Shown here: piece by piece, positions 23,548 to 32,636 of the stretch
How positions within the stretch are numbered: position 1 is the first letter of the stretch
Layout: every line of letters begins with the position of its first letter
Source: Bacillus sp. A301a_S52
GTDB lineage: Bacteria; Bacillota; Bacilli; Bacillales; Salisediminibacteriaceae
Assembly (NCBI GenBank): GCA_024701455.1
Contig: JABXYP010000001.1
Location: forward strand, 56,001 to 120,000
Direction of reading: 5' to 3'
DNA length: 64,000 nt
Program-made: the position numbers and the translations under genes
The notes under the pieces: model-generated
Told to the model about the DNA's origin: nothing
The model's database searches: none
The model's input: the letters and a program-made list of their open reading frames with translations, nothing else

Positions 23548-24450
23548 ATGGCAGAGTTCAAAGTGGGTCAAATTGTAGGCCGTTCATCTTATGATTGTGA
23601 TGTCTTATTCCGTATTCATAAATTAAATGGAGGGATAGCGGAATTACATGGAGAAGAAGTGCGTCTTGTGGCTGATGCCCCAATTGATGACCTTGTCTTT
23701 ATTCAGGAAGAGGAACGTAAAGAAAGAAAAAAGAAACAAAAGGTCAAAGAGGACAGCTGCTATCACTTATTTCGCCAGGAGCGCAGACTGGTTAGAGAAC
23801 AAAATGACTATGAAATGACATCGGGTTACACAAAAAAAAACTCTTATTTCGAAATGCCAGGAAAAGTCCTTCACCTAGATGGTGATCAATTATATTTGAA
23901 AAAATGTACAGACATCTATGATCGACTTGGTGTCCCTGTGTATGGTGTCTACTTACCAGAAAAAGAAATGCCTCAGCAAATTGGGGCTCTAATTGAAATG
24001 GTCAGGCCTGATTTGGTTGTCATAACCGGTCATGATGCGTATATTCAATCACGAGGAGATAAAACAGATATTAAAGCTTATCGTAATTCTAAGTATTTTG
24101 CAGAGTCCGTTCGGGAAGCACGGAAATTGGTGCCTTATATGGATCATCTGATGATTTTTGCGGGAGCTTGTCAGTCTCATTTTCAATCAATATTGAAAGC
24201 AGGAGCAAATTTTGCTAGCTCACCTGAAAGAGTGAATATCCACGCTTTGGATCCTGTGTATGTTGTATCGAAAGTGAGTTTAACCCCATTTACAGACAGA
24301 ATTAGTGTATGGGACATTTTAAAAACCACCCTTTCTGGTGAAAAAGGATTAGGCGGACTTGAGTCAGTAGGTGCGATGAGAAGAGGAGCCCCTTTTTTTG
24401 CAGATAAACATGACGATAATGAGCGTTACTCAGGTCGGCACATAATATAA
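23548..24450 (+). CDS. yabG: Sporulation-specific protease YabG
   Basis: The 300-residue protein matches YabG, a mother-cell protease that trims spore coat proteins before they are crosslinked. Recognisable parts are the N-terminal small beta domain (FKVGQIVGRSSYDCDVLFRI), the LHLDGDQLYLKKC segment, VVITGHDAY (about 158-166), and FAGACQSHFQ (about 208-217), which carries likely active-site Cys and His. ATG 23548 follows an AAGGAGG site. Confidence 0.92.
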   Translation: MAEFKVGQIVGRSSYDCDVLFRIHKLNGGIAELHGEEVRLVADAPIDDLVFIQEEERKERKKKQKVKEDSCYHLFRQERRLVREQNDYEMTSGYTKKNSYFEMPGKVLHLDGDQLYLKKCTDIYDRLGVPVYGVYLPEKEMPQQIGALIEMVRPDLVVITGHDAYIQSRGDKTDIKAYRNSKYFAESVREARKLVPYMDHLMIFAGACQSHFQSILKAGANFASSPERVNIHALDPVYVVSKVSLTPFTDRISVWDILKTTLSGEKGLGGLESVGAMRRGAPFFADKHDDNERYSGRHII

Positions 24451-24496
24451 AAAATATAGGTCATCCTAATAAATATGAAAAATAATGAGAAATGTA

Positions 24497-24525
24497 TTGA
24501 CACTGATGGTGCGCATTGTTATAAT
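24497..24525 (+). promoter_or_regulatory. Upstream veg promoter
   Basis: TTGACA (24497-24502), 17 bases, TATAAT (24520-24525): a perfect SigA promoter. Confidence 0.85.
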
Positions 24526-24536
24526 TTTAGTTTTGC

Positions 24537-24565
24537 TTGACAGTTGTCCACCTTCGTGTTATACT
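24537..24565 (+). promoter_or_regulatory. Downstream veg promoter
   Basis: TTGACA (24537-24542), 17 bases, TATACT (24560-24565): a second near-perfect promoter 40 bases after the first. Tandem strong promoters at veg are known in B. subtilis. Confidence 0.85.
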
Positions 24566-24588
24566 TTTCTTTAAGTGAGGTGTGGTGG

Positions 24589-24843
24589 ATGGCGAAAACA
24601 TTATCGGAGATTAAACAGGTTTTGGAAGCAAATGTAGGCAAAAAAATTACGATTCAAGCAAATGGTGGTCGTAAAAAAATGATCGAGCGCTCAGGTTTAT
24701 TGGAAGGTATTTATCCTGCAGTGTTTACGGTTAAGCTGGATCGTAGTGAACATTCCGTTGAAAGACTCTCTTATAGTTATACTGACGTACTCACAGAAAC
24801 AGTTAAGTTGACGATGCCTGAAGAGTTGGCAGACGAAGCTTAA
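24589..24843 (+). CDS. veg: Veg protein
   Basis: Veg is an 84-residue, abundantly made protein that in B. subtilis promotes biofilm formation. The sequence begins MAKTLSEIKQVLEANVGK and has the small beta-barrel core KITIQANGGRKKMIERSG...YPAVFTVKLD. The ATG at 24589 follows a GAGGTGTGG site; longer readings would start inside the -10 region. Expression should be high, given the two consensus promoters. Confidence 0.95.
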   Translation: MAKTLSEIKQVLEANVGKKITIQANGGRKKMIERSGLLEGIYPAVFTVKLDRSEHSVERLSYSYTDVLTETVKLTMPEELADEA

Positions 24844-24853
24844 GTTGAGAACA

Positions 24854-24907
24854 CGATAGCGCAAAAAATAATCTAAATGACGTCTTAGCTTTTTTTTTGC
24901 GCTATCG
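24854..24907 (+). terminator. Inverted repeat after veg
   Basis: 'cgatagcgcaaaaaa' and 'ttttttttgcgctatcg' form a 15-bp stem around a 20-base loop. The T run lies inside the stem rather than after it, so its efficiency as a terminator is uncertain. Confidence 0.6.
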
Positions 24908-24926
24908 AAAAGGAACGGCTAACAGA

Positions 24927-24960
24927 GTAGCTCCCATTGAAGACGGGGGCTACTTTTAGT
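24927..24960 (+). terminator. Second hairpin after veg
   Basis: 'gtagctccc' pairs with 'gggggctac' and is followed by a short T-rich stretch. With the preceding repeat it separates veg from sspF. Confidence 0.65.
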
Positions 24961-25040
24961 TTAACTAAAAATTACTAACGTCAAACAACACTCTCTGGGT
25001 AAACTAAGGATGTCGCGCTGGTAAAAGGGAGAGGTTGCCA

Positions 25041-25211
25041 ATGAGCAGACGCCGTGGTGTCATGTCAGATCAGTTTAAAGAAGAGCTTGCAAAAGAACTG
25101 GGATTTTATGATACCGTTAAAAAAGAAGGATGGGGCGGAATACGTTCGAGAGATGCTGGTAACATGGTAAAACGAGCGATTGAAATCGCTCAGGAGCATG
25201 CTAAGAAGTAG
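25041..25211 (+). CDS. sspF: Small acid-soluble spore protein SspF
   Basis: This short gene encodes 56 residues beginning [20 protein letters not shown] and containing the hallmark [19 protein letters not shown] of alpha/beta-type SASP. Such proteins coat spore DNA and are degraded by the Gpr protease on germination. The position between veg and ispE is the same as in B. subtilis. A GAGAGG site precedes the ATG. It is followed by a terminator. Confidence 0.95.
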   Translation: MSRRRGVMSDQFKEELAKELGFYDTVKKEGWGGIRSRDAGNMVKRAIEIAQEHAKK

Positions 25212-25232
25212 CCAAAAAATCAGTAGCGACAC

Positions 25233-25265
25233 AAAGGTCAGGGCTTTAGCACTGGCCTTTTTTTA
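25233..25265 (+). terminator. Terminator after sspF
   Basis: Stem 'aaggtcag' / 'ctggcctt' with an eight-base loop is followed by six or more T residues. Confidence 0.85.
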
Positions 25266-25415
25266 CGTAACTCATGACAATTAAAACGTTTGTATGAAAA
25301 GAATTAAAGCCGTTAAAAATGTCTTTAGGTTCTGCTCATGGGGAGAAAAGGTAGTATGGACCGATAACTAATGGTAAAATAACGAAAGATTGGAACAGAA
25401 GAAGCAGGTGATAAC

Positions 25416-26294
25416 ATGGAAAAAGTCTTTAAAGCCCCAGCGAAAATAAATTTAACCTTAGATGTTCTCGGAAAACGAGATGATGGTTACCATGAAGTAG
25501 AAATGATTATGACAACGGTAGATTTGGCTGACAGGATTCATCTCAAATTATTGAATAGTCATGATATTCGAATAGAAGTTAATAAAGGCCATGTGCCAGC
25601 TAATAAACATAACCATGCATATCAAGCAGCTTATTTATTAAAAAAAGCATTTAATATTCAAACGGGTGTCTCTATTTTTATTGACAAAAAAATCCCTGTC
25701 TCAGCAGGGCTAGCCGGAGGAAGTACAGATGCTGCTGCAGTATTACGTGGTCTTAATGATATGTGGGACCTCGGTCTTTCATTAGAGGAATTAGCCAATA
25801 TAGGTCTGCAAATTGGATCAGATGTTCCGTTTTGTGTCTATGGGGGAACAGCTGTGGCGAGAGGAAGAGGGGAAAAGCTCAGTTTTATATCGACGCCACC
25901 TCCCTCGTGTTGGGTAGTCCTAGCCAAAACGCCAGCTGGTGTATCTACAAAGGATATTTACGGTAGCTTACAACTAGATAATATGTCCCGTCCAGATACT
26001 GCAGGAATGATTCGAGCTATTGAACAGCAGGACTTTAATGGGATTTGTAGCCGGTTAGAAAACGTCATGGAACCAGCAACTTTCAAGTTTGCTCCAGAAG
26101 TCAACATGATTAAGGAGAGGCTTATTCAGTTTGGAGCTGATGGGACGGTAATGAGTGGAAGTGGTCCTACTGTCTTTTCTTTAACTCGCAGTGATGCAAA
26201 AGCAGAGAGACTATATAATGGTTTAAAAGGATTTATGGAAGAAGTGTTTGTAGTTCGTATTTTAGGCGAACGCTACGAGGGTTTCAAGAAGTGA
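25416..26294 (+). CDS. ispE: 4-diphosphocytidyl-2-C-methyl-D-erythritol kinase
   Basis: IspE phosphorylates CDP-methylerythritol in the MEP route to isoprenoids. The 292-residue GHMP kinase starts with the [10 protein letters not shown] motif (about 5-14), carries the ATP loop [15 protein letters not shown] (about 94-108) and the late [11 protein letters not shown] (about 246-256). It is followed by purR after 68 bases. Confidence 0.96.
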   Translation: MEKVFKAPAKINLTLDVLGKRDDGYHEVEMIMTTVDLADRIHLKLLNSHDIRIEVNKGHVPANKHNHAYQAAYLLKKAFNIQTGVSIFIDKKIPVSAGLAGGSTDAAAVLRGLNDMWDLGLSLEELANIGLQIGSDVPFCVYGGTAVARGRGEKLSFISTPPPSCWVVLAKTPAGVSTKDIYGSLQLDNMSRPDTAGMIRAIEQQDFNGICSRLENVMEPATFKFAPEVNMIKERLIQFGADGTVMSGSGPTVFSLTRSDAKAERLYNGLKGFMEEVFVVRILGERYEGFKK

Positions 26295-26362
26295 CTCTTG
26301 TTAATTCCGTATATAAATGATATATTACTGATAAATTATTCGGGTTTAGCGGAGGTGCATGA

Positions 26363-27178
26363 ATGAAATACCGACGAAGCGGGCGGTTAGTGGATATGAC
26401 GCAGTATTTATTATCACATCCACATCAGCTTATACCGTTAACATTTTTTTCTAGTCGATACCAATCGGCAAAATCATCTATTAGTGAGGATATCGGTATC
26501 GTTAAAGATATTTTGGAAAAGAAACATTTAGGAACAGTTGCTACATCAGCTGGAGCATCTGGTGGTGTAACATTTATTCCAACAGTTAATATGGAAGAGG
26601 CAGGACAGCTTATCGATCAGCTGTGCGACAAACTCCAAGACCCAGAGAGGTTATTGCCCGGCGGGTATTTATATATGATGGATATTATTGGAGACCCCGC
26701 ATTGATGCAAGAATTGGGAAGAATATTCGCCTCCCATTACCGGCATAGTGATGTGAATGCTGTCATGACAATGGCCACGAAGGGAATACCGATGGCGTAT
26801 GCTGTCGCTACACATCTTCATGTTCCTGTCTGCATTGTCCGACATGAACAAAGAATTACAGAAGGATCGATTGTGAGCATTAACTATGTATCTGGATCAA
26901 CTAAAAGGATTCAGACAATGTCGCTTGCCAGAAGAAGTCTTGCCCCTAATTCTAACGTTCTCATTGTAGATGATTTTATGAAAGCAGGTGGGACGATCCG
27001 TGGGATGATGGATCTTGTGAAAGAATTTCAATCCACGGTGGCAGGGGTAGGCGTTCTAACTGAAGCTGTTCATGATGAGGAAAAGCTTGTGAGTGCCTAT
27101 ACTTCTTTAACAAAGCTGTCACGAGTAGATGAAAAGAACCAGCAGATTCAAGTTGAGCGTGGAACTATTTTTAATTGA
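26363..27178 (+). CDS. purR: Purine operon repressor PurR
   Basis: The 271-residue protein has an N-terminal winged helix-turn-helix (about 1-75) and a phosphoribosyltransferase-like domain whose PRPP-binding motif is VLIVDDFMKAGGT (about 196-208). PurR represses purine synthesis genes and is released by PRPP. A GGAGGTG site precedes the ATG. In B. subtilis yabJ lies next; here the next gene is spoVG after a 191-base gap. Confidence 0.96.
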   Translation: MKYRRSGRLVDMTQYLLSHPHQLIPLTFFSSRYQSAKSSISEDIGIVKDILEKKHLGTVATSAGASGGVTFIPTVNMEEAGQLIDQLCDKLQDPERLLPGGYLYMMDIIGDPALMQELGRIFASHYRHSDVNAVMTMATKGIPMAYAVATHLHVPVCIVRHEQRITEGSIVSINYVSGSTKRIQTMSLARRSLAPNSNVLIVDDFMKAGGTIRGMMDLVKEFQSTVAGVGVLTEAVHDEEKLVSAYTSLTKLSRVDEKNQQIQVERGTIFN

Positions 27179-27273
27179 TGATTTTTTGTGGTATTTAAGT
27201 TGGAAACATATATAAAATTTAGCGCTGACCTTAACCTATTTTTTACAACCTAGTTTATCACCTATCCTTTTTT

Positions 27274-27297
27274 AGGATTTTTTGATCAAAAAAGAAG
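27274..27297 (+). promoter_or_regulatory. Candidate SigH promoter of spoVG
   Basis: AGGATTT (27274-27280) and GAAG (27294-27297), 13 bases apart, resemble the SigH pattern AGGAWTT...GAAT that drives spoVG in B. subtilis. The -10 part is imperfect. A short palindrome 'ttttttgatcaaaaaa' lies in the same place. Confidence 0.4.
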
Positions 27298-27369
27298 GAT
27301 AATTCCATTTTGTATCGAAACGGTTACATTAGGAATCTATTTTCATAGGAAAAAGGTGGTGGCAAACTT

Positions 27370-27660
27370 ATGGAAGTGACTGATGTGAGACTGCGCCGAG
27401 TTAATACGGAAGGCCGAATGCTTGCGATTGCATCTATTACAATTGACGATGAATTCGTCGTTCATGATATTCGGGTAATTGATGGCAACAATGGCATGTT
27501 TGTGGCTATGCCGAGTAAACGGACGCCTGATGGGGAATTTAGGGACATTGCTCATCCTATTTCGTCTAAAACACGGGAAAAAATTCAATCGGCCGTATTA
27601 GGGGAATATGAACGAGCCGGAGAAGATGAAGAAGCATATGAAGAAGCAGGTGCTTCATAA
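27370..27660 (+). CDS. spoVG: Septation/stage V regulator SpoVG
   Basis: SpoVG is a small nucleic-acid-binding protein that affects sporulation, cell division and, in relatives, capsule and virulence genes. The 96 residues start with [11 protein letters not shown] and contain the conserved [20 protein letters not shown] (about 50-69). The acidic tail is slightly extended. A GGTGG site lies upstream of the ATG. Confidence 0.96.
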   Translation: MEVTDVRLRRVNTEGRMLAIASITIDDEFVVHDIRVIDGNNGMFVAMPSKRTPDGEFRDIAHPISSKTREKIQSAVLGEYERAGEDEEAYEEAGAS

Positions 27661-27678
27661 AAATAGTTTTAATACGTT

Positions 27679-27720
27679 TAAACCTGGTCCGAGTAAGACA
27701 TTTGGCCCGGGTTTATTTTT
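27679..27720 (+). terminator. Terminator after spoVG
   Basis: 'taaacctgg' pairs with 'cccgggttta' across a loop and is followed by T residues. Confidence 0.75.
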
Positions 27721-27721
27721 A

Positions 27722-28001
27722 TGCTCTAACATTTTTAAGTCACACGCTTACTTTTGAAAAATTTAACTTAAGTGTACTGTAAAAAAGCATGTTGAGCCCT
27801 ATAAGTTATTATTAGTCATAAAAAAAACAAATTTATTATTAAGGAAAATGGCATTGTCGAAACTAGGTGAACCTCATGCTTATCATGAATTAACCAAACA
27901 TGCCAACAACAATGGGCGTAATTAAACAGAAGCCAAGCCTTGAAATGATGGACATTTTAAGATATATTCATAAGGGAAAATCAGGCCCTGGAGGTTAAGA
28001 A
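27722..28001. other. Spacer before glmU with two tiny overlapping frames
   Basis: Two short open frames, 27848-27925 (25 residues) and 27900-27998 (32 residues, MPTTMGVIKQKPS...), overlap in different frames. The first has an AAGGA before its ATG, and the second stops within the glmU ribosome binding site. They could be leader peptides, a decayed gene or chance. No family is recognised. Confidence 0.25.
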
Positions 28002-29360
28002 ATGACAAAAAGATTTGCCGTTGTATTAGCAGCAGGAAAAGGAACACGGATGAAATCACAGTTATATAAAGTGCTTCATCCAGTCTGTGGGAAACCAATG
28101 GTTCAACATATTTTAGACGAATTAAACGCGTGTCGAATTGATCAAACAGTCACAATCGTCGGTCATGGAGCCGAAAAAGTCAAAGAGCTTCTCGGTGACA
28201 AAGTGGCATATGCTTTGCAAAAGGAGCAGCTAGGCACAGGACATGCTGTTATGCAGGCGGAAGAGACTATAGGGGATGCAGAAGGTACCACGATCGTTGT
28301 TTGTGGAGATACCCCATTACTGACAGCGGAAACGATGGAAGCTCTTTTTACACATCATGAGGAACAAGGGGCAAAAGCGACGATCTTAACAGCATTAGCA
28401 GAAGACCCGACAGGTTACGGAAGAGTAATAAGGGACGACACACAAGCTGTGAAAAAAATTGTCGAGCATAAAGATGCCTCCAGTGAGGAAAAACAAGTAA
28501 ACGAAATAAATACAGGTACGTATTGTTTTGACAACAAAGCCCTTTTTAAAGCTTTAAAGCGTGTTGGAAACGATAACTCTCAAGGTGAGTACTACTTACC
28601 GGATGTTATCGAAATCTTGCAAAAAGATAGTGAAAAAGTTTCAGCCTATCAAACTAACAATTTCTATGAGACGATGGGTGTCAATGATCGTGTTGCCCTT
28701 AGTGAAGCTGAAAAGTGGATGAAAAAGCGTATTAATGAGAAATGGATGCGAGAAGGTGTCACGTTAATTGACCCTGAGCAGACGTATATTTCTGCTGATG
28801 CTGTCATTGGTCAGGACACGATTATTTCACCAGGCACGATTATATCAGGCACAACCATTATCGGTGACAATTGTGAGCTTGGCCCTCATTCCGAAATAAA
28901 GGACAGCCGAATTGGCCATGACACAGTCGTCAAACAATCAGTGGTGCATAACAGTGATGTAGGAAATCACGTTTCAATTGGTCCATTTTCACATCTCCGT
29001 CCCCAGACAGAATTAGCTGACAAAGTAAGAGTAGGAAATTTTGTGGAATTGAAGAAAATGTCCATGGGAGAGGGGAGTAAAGCCTCTCACTTGAGCTACT
29101 TAGGTGATGCAACAATCGGTGAAGGTGTTAATGTAGGCTGTGGCTCCATTACCGTTAATTATGATGGGGAAAACAAATTTTTAACAACTGTAGAAGACGG
29201 GGCATTTATCGGATGTAATTCCAATTTAATTGCACCAGTCACTATCGGGAAAGGTGCTTATATAGCAGCCGGTTCAACAATTACAGACGATGTACCACAC
29301 AAATCTTTAGCAATTGCCCGGGAGCGTCAAACGACGAAAGAAGGTTACATTAATAAATAA
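28002..29360 (+). CDS. glmU: Bifunctional N-acetylglucosamine-1-P uridyltransferase / glucosamine-1-P acetyltransferase
   Basis: GlmU makes UDP-GlcNAc, the precursor of peptidoglycan and teichoic acids. The 452-residue protein has the N-terminal pyrophosphorylase domain with [20 protein letters not shown] (about 9-28) and the C-terminal left-handed beta helix of hexapeptide repeats (about 250-440) holding the acetyltransferase site. A CTGGAGG site precedes the ATG. It is 43 bases upstream of prs, the usual pairing. Confidence 0.97.
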   Translation: MTKRFAVVLAAGKGTRMKSQLYKVLHPVCGKPMVQHILDELNACRIDQTVTIVGHGAEKVKELLGDKVAYALQKEQLGTGHAVMQAEETIGDAEGTTIVVCGDTPLLTAETMEALFTHHEEQGAKATILTALAEDPTGYGRVIRDDTQAVKKIVEHKDASSEEKQVNEINTGTYCFDNKALFKALKRVGNDNSQGEYYLPDVIEILQKDSEKVSAYQTNNFYETMGVNDRVALSEAEKWMKKRINEKWMREGVTLIDPEQTYISADAVIGQDTIISPGTIISGTTIIGDNCELGPHSEIKDSRIGHDTVVKQSVVHNSDVGNHVSIGPFSHLRPQTELADKVRVGNFVELKKMSMGEGSKASHLSYLGDATIGEGVNVGCGSITVNYDGENKFLTTVEDGAFIGCNSNLIAPVTIGKGAYIAAGSTITDDVPHKSLAIARERQTTKEGYINK

Positions 29361-29403
29361 CGTGATCGAAGTTAGTTAAAAAATGATGGAGGTTTTTATA
29401 AAG

Positions 29404-30354
29404 ATGGCTCAGTATAAAGACGACAATTTGAAGGTATTTACGTTGAACTCAAACCCAGAGTTAGCGCATGAAATAACGAAAGAAATCGGTGTGGAAATGG
29501 GGAAGAGTTCAGTTACTCGGTTTAGTGATGGCGAGATTCAAATTAATATTGAAGAGAGTATTCGCGGATGCGATATTTTCGTTATCCAATCTACAAGTTC
29601 TCCAGCTAACGAAAATATTATGGAACTGCTTATTATGATCGATGCTTTAAAACGCGCATCAGCTAATAATATTAATGTCGTGCTACCTTACTATGGTTAC
29701 GCTCGCCAAGATAGAAAAGCTCGTTCCCGTGAACCGATTACAGCTAAACTTGTAGCTAACCTACTTGAAACTGCTGGGGCTACAAGAGTTATTTCATTAG
29801 ACCTCCACGCCTCTCAAATTCAAGGATTCTTTGATATTCCTGTGGATCAGCTCGTTGGTGTTCCTATACTGGCCAACTATTTTGAGGAAAAAAATCTAGA
29901 AGATATTGTCGTTGTTTCTCCTGATCACGGTGGTGTCGTACGGGCAAGAAAAATGGCAGATCGGTTAAAATCACCTATTGCGATTATTGATAAGCGAAGA
30001 CCGAAGCCAAACATGGCTGAAGTGATGAATATCGTTGGACATATTGAAGGGAAAACAGCGATTATTATTGACGATATAATTGATACTGCTGGCACAATGG
30101 CGTTAGCAGCTAATGCCATGATTGAGAACGGCGCAAAAGAAGTGTACGCGTGTAGTACTCACCCTGTATTATCAGGACCAGCGATTGAACGTATTGAAAA
30201 CTCAAAAATTAAAGAATTAGTTGTGACTAATACTATCCCATTACCTGAAGAGAAAAAGACCGGTAAAATTACCCAATTATCTGTAGCGCCTCTTTTAGCT
30301 AAGGCGATTATTTACTGTCACGAACAACGCTCTGTCAGTCGTTTATTTGACTGA
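29404..30354 (+). CDS. prs: Ribose-phosphate pyrophosphokinase
   Basis: Prs makes PRPP for nucleotides, histidine and tryptophan. The 316-residue protein has the flexible loop [15 protein letters not shown] (about 97-111), the ribose-5-P region [12 protein letters not shown] and the PRPP loop [14 protein letters not shown] (about 219-232). The ATG at 29404 lies 11 bases after TGGAGG and matches the family N-terminus; an ATG at 29383 would precede that site. Confidence 0.97.
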   Translation: MAQYKDDNLKVFTLNSNPELAHEITKEIGVEMGKSSVTRFSDGEIQINIEESIRGCDIFVIQSTSSPANENIMELLIMIDALKRASANNINVVLPYYGYARQDRKARSREPITAKLVANLLETAGATRVISLDLHASQIQGFFDIPVDQLVGVPILANYFEEKNLEDIVVVSPDHGGVVRARKMADRLKSPIAIIDKRRPKPNMAEVMNIVGHIEGKTAIIIDDIIDTAGTMALAANAMIENGAKEVYACSTHPVLSGPAIERIENSKIKELVVTNTIPLPEEKKTGKITQLSVAPLLAKAIIYCHEQRSVSRLFD

Positions 30355-30499
30355 AAAACAACATGTGTAGCAACTATAGAAACATCATCGTAAGTGGTTT
30401 TAAACTGGTGTCCAGCGATTATTCGATAAAAAGAGGTTTTAATTGAATGAAGGATGGGAAAACCATAGAAAGACCTAAAAAATGACGAGGTGATTCAAT

Positions 30500-31156
30500 A
30501 TGGCTACAGTTTTACAAGCAGCAGTCAGAGAAGATTTTCGAGGATCGCGATTATCAAAAATAAGGCAGGCAGGTAATATTCCTGCAGTCGTTTACGGTAA
30601 GGCTTTTGGAAATAAAGCCGTTGCCGTTGAAGAAGTGGCATTTATTAAAACCCTTCGTTCTCAAGGGAAAACAGGTGTTTTTAAGCTTGATATAGATGGG
30701 ACACAAACAGATGTGATGATCTACGACATGCAATATGACTCTATAAAAAATGAGTATCTTCACATTGATTTTTATGCAGCTGATATGAAATCTGAAATGG
30801 ATGCAGATGTTCCGGTCCATGTGATAGGCGAATCTAAAGGGGTAAAAGACGGAGGTGTGTTACAACAAGCTGTCTACGAGCTTTCTGTACGTGCCTTGCC
30901 GGCTGAGTTGCCAGATGCCATAGAAGTAGATGTAACCGACCTGGATGTAAATGACACCTTATTAGTTAAAGACATAAAGAGCGGTGCAAACTTTGAATTT
31001 AATAGTGAACCAGAAGAAGTTGTCGTCTCTATTCTACCTCCAGATGAAGAACCAGAAGAACCAGCAGTTGATGAAGGAAGAGAGCCTGAATTGGTGGACG
31101 GAGATCCTAATGCTGAGGCTGAAAAGAGCGGTTCAGATGAGGAAAAGCAAGAATAA
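30500..31156 (+). CDS. rplY: Ribosomal protein bL25 (Ctc, general stress type)
   Basis: The 218-residue protein is the long, CTC-type L25 that binds 5S rRNA: an N-terminal L25 barrel (about 1-95) and a C-terminal beta domain (about 95-180), ending in an acidic tail of about 35 residues rich in Glu and Asp. In B. subtilis ctc is SigB-dependent; I see no clear SigB promoter here. A strong terminator follows. Confidence 0.95.
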   Translation: MATVLQAAVREDFRGSRLSKIRQAGNIPAVVYGKAFGNKAVAVEEVAFIKTLRSQGKTGVFKLDIDGTQTDVMIYDMQYDSIKNEYLHIDFYAADMKSEMDADVPVHVIGESKGVKDGGVLQQAVYELSVRALPAELPDAIEVDVTDLDVNDTLLVKDIKSGANFEFNSEPEEVVVSILPPDEEPEEPAVDEGREPELVDGDPNAEAEKSGSDEEKQE

Positions 31157-31170
31157 ATGGTGATGGGGGA

Positions 31171-31200
31171 GGGTATAACCACTCAGGTTATACCCTTTTA
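31171..31200 (+). terminator. Terminator after rplY
   Basis: A perfect 10-bp stem 'gggtataacc' / 'ggttataccc' with a short loop is followed by four T residues. Confidence 0.88.
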
Positions 31201-31225
31201 ATACTTTTTCTTTTCTGTAACCTAG

Positions 31226-31254
31226 TTAACTTTCCTTCCATAATCCAGTATAAT
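31226..31254 (+). promoter_or_regulatory. Candidate SigA promoter of pth
   Basis: TTAACT (31226-31231) and TATAAT (31249-31254) are spaced by 17 bases. A start near 31261 would exclude the apparent ATG at 31253 as a start codon. Confidence 0.6.
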
Positions 31255-31348
31255 GAAAGAAGCCAAATCTCGTAAGGAGAGACCTGCTATGTTTTTAAAG
31301 AAGCTTTTCAAAGGAAGAGCTGGAGAGAATGAAGGAGAGAATGGAATA

Positions 31349-31912
31349 ATGAAACTCGTCGTAGGGTTAGGTAATCCAGGGGAAAAGTATGAGCGGACAC
31401 GGCATAATGTCGGCTTTGAAGTTATTGATAAGTGTCAACAGCTGATCAATGTAGAACTTAATCAAGCAAAGTTTAAAGGAGTATATGGGGTTGCACGAAC
31501 AGGCTCAGAAAAAATGTACTTGTTAAAACCTCTTACATATATGAACCTGTCCGGTGAATCAGTTGGGCCACTTATGAATTATTTCAAAATGACGCCAGAA
31601 GACTTACTCGTTATTTACGACGATTTAGATTTACCGCCGGGGACAATACGATTGCGCCAAAAAGGGGGGCATGGTGGTCATAACGGTATGAAATCCATTA
31701 TTCAACATATTGGGACTGATCAATTTAAGCGGATAAGAGTAGGCGTCGGCCGTCCAACCCCTGGGGAATCGGTACCAGATTATGTTTTGGGAAGCTTTCC
31801 TCCACAAGAACGGGCAGATATTGATGATGCAGTTGATCGGGCAGCGAAAGCCGTACAGAAGTGGACTGAAACAGACTTTCTAAAAGTCATGAACGATTAT
31901 AATCACACTTAA
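31349..31912 (+). CDS. pth: Peptidyl-tRNA hydrolase
   Basis: Pth frees tRNA from peptidyl-tRNA dropped by ribosomes. From ATG 31349 the protein has 187 residues with the family start MKLVVGLGNPGEKYERTRHN, the catalytic histidine in TRHNVGF, and DDLDLPPG plus GGHGGHNGMKS. An upstream ATG at 31289 with its own AAGGAGA site would add the 20-residue extension starting MFLKKLFKGRAGENEG. The shorter form is chosen because it matches B. subtilis SpoVC. AAGGAGA also precedes 31349. Confidence 0.95.
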   Translation: MKLVVGLGNPGEKYERTRHNVGFEVIDKCQQLINVELNQAKFKGVYGVARTGSEKMYLLKPLTYMNLSGESVGPLMNYFKMTPEDLLVIYDDLDLPPGTIRLRQKGGHGGHNGMKSIIQHIGTDQFKRIRVGVGRPTPGESVPDYVLGSFPPQERADIDDAVDRAAKAVQKWTETDFLKVMNDYNHT

Positions 31913-32006
31913 TCAACCTATTAGCAAGCTGAGTGAGCCTGAATAGTCTTATGCTCTTGTGTCCATACTAGTGATGATTCGACATGCTATAAGGGGGTTC
32001 ATCATT

Positions 32007-32234
32007 ATGGCTATTCATTATTACTGTCGTCACTGCGGGCACAAAGTTGGAACAATTGAGGCTGATGTAGACGGGCGTCAACTTGGAATAGAGCAACTAA
32101 GTGATGAAGACAAGCAAGAAATGATTGATTATGACCAACAAGGACATGTGCATATTAAGATTATTTGTGAAGACTGTGAACGAACACTTGAAAAATATCC
32201 TGCATATCATGAGCAGGAATCCTTTCTTAATTGA
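32007..32234 (+). CDS. fin: Anti-sigma factor Fin
   Basis: Fin (YabK) inhibits sigma F late in forespore development and helps the switch to sigma G. The 75-residue product has two zinc-binding pairs, CRHC (about residues 7-10) and CEDC (about 49-52). ATG 32007 with AAGGGGG at 31991-31997 is used rather than the longer frame from 31959. It lies between pth and mfd as in B. subtilis. Confidence 0.93.
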   Translation: MAIHYYCRHCGHKVGTIEADVDGRQLGIEQLSDEDKQEMIDYDQQGHVHIKIICEDCERTLEKYPAYHEQESFLN

Positions 32235-32636
32235 TACAAGAGAGGTCTATACAAGCTTTGGCGTATAAGCCAAAGCATTTTTCTCATATAATAACTATCT
32301 TTAAACACATCAGTAATAGTAGTAGATAAGATGACGAGATGACGTTGCCACTTCTACAAAAGAGGCAGCGTTAAAAAAGTGGAAGGTAATGTTCTGCTTC
32401 ACGGTACTTAAACAGGCGCTAACGCCCGTTTTGAAGTGGTGTGAAGGTGTGCCTTTTCAAAGGGAGAACACTTTGTTATTTAAGTGTTAATGTCTAGTAG
32501 TTACATGAGGATAGCTCTAGTAAGAAGAAGTTGTATGGATATACCATAGTAGACTAGTTGTCATAGTGTCGTGTACTTAATTCAGAGGGAATTAAAGTAT
32601 AACAGTACAATGGACGAGATAAAGGTGGGAGAAATC
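32235..32636. other. Hairpin-rich spacer upstream of mfd
   Basis: After the fin terminator there are three further inverted repeats: 'cgttgcc' / 'ggcagcg' near 32343-32370; a long interrupted stem 32397-32446 with the apical 'aggcg' / 'cgcccg' hairpin closed by 'cttcac' / 'gtgaag'; and 'gtgtgcctttt...gaacac' at 32447-32471 followed by 'tttgttattt'. No gene is seen. The spacing suggests a folded leader or a 3' remnant. Confidence 0.5.
32255..32283 (+). terminator. Terminator after fin
   Basis: 'gctttggc' pairs with 'gccaaagc' and is followed by a T-rich stretch. Confidence 0.75.
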
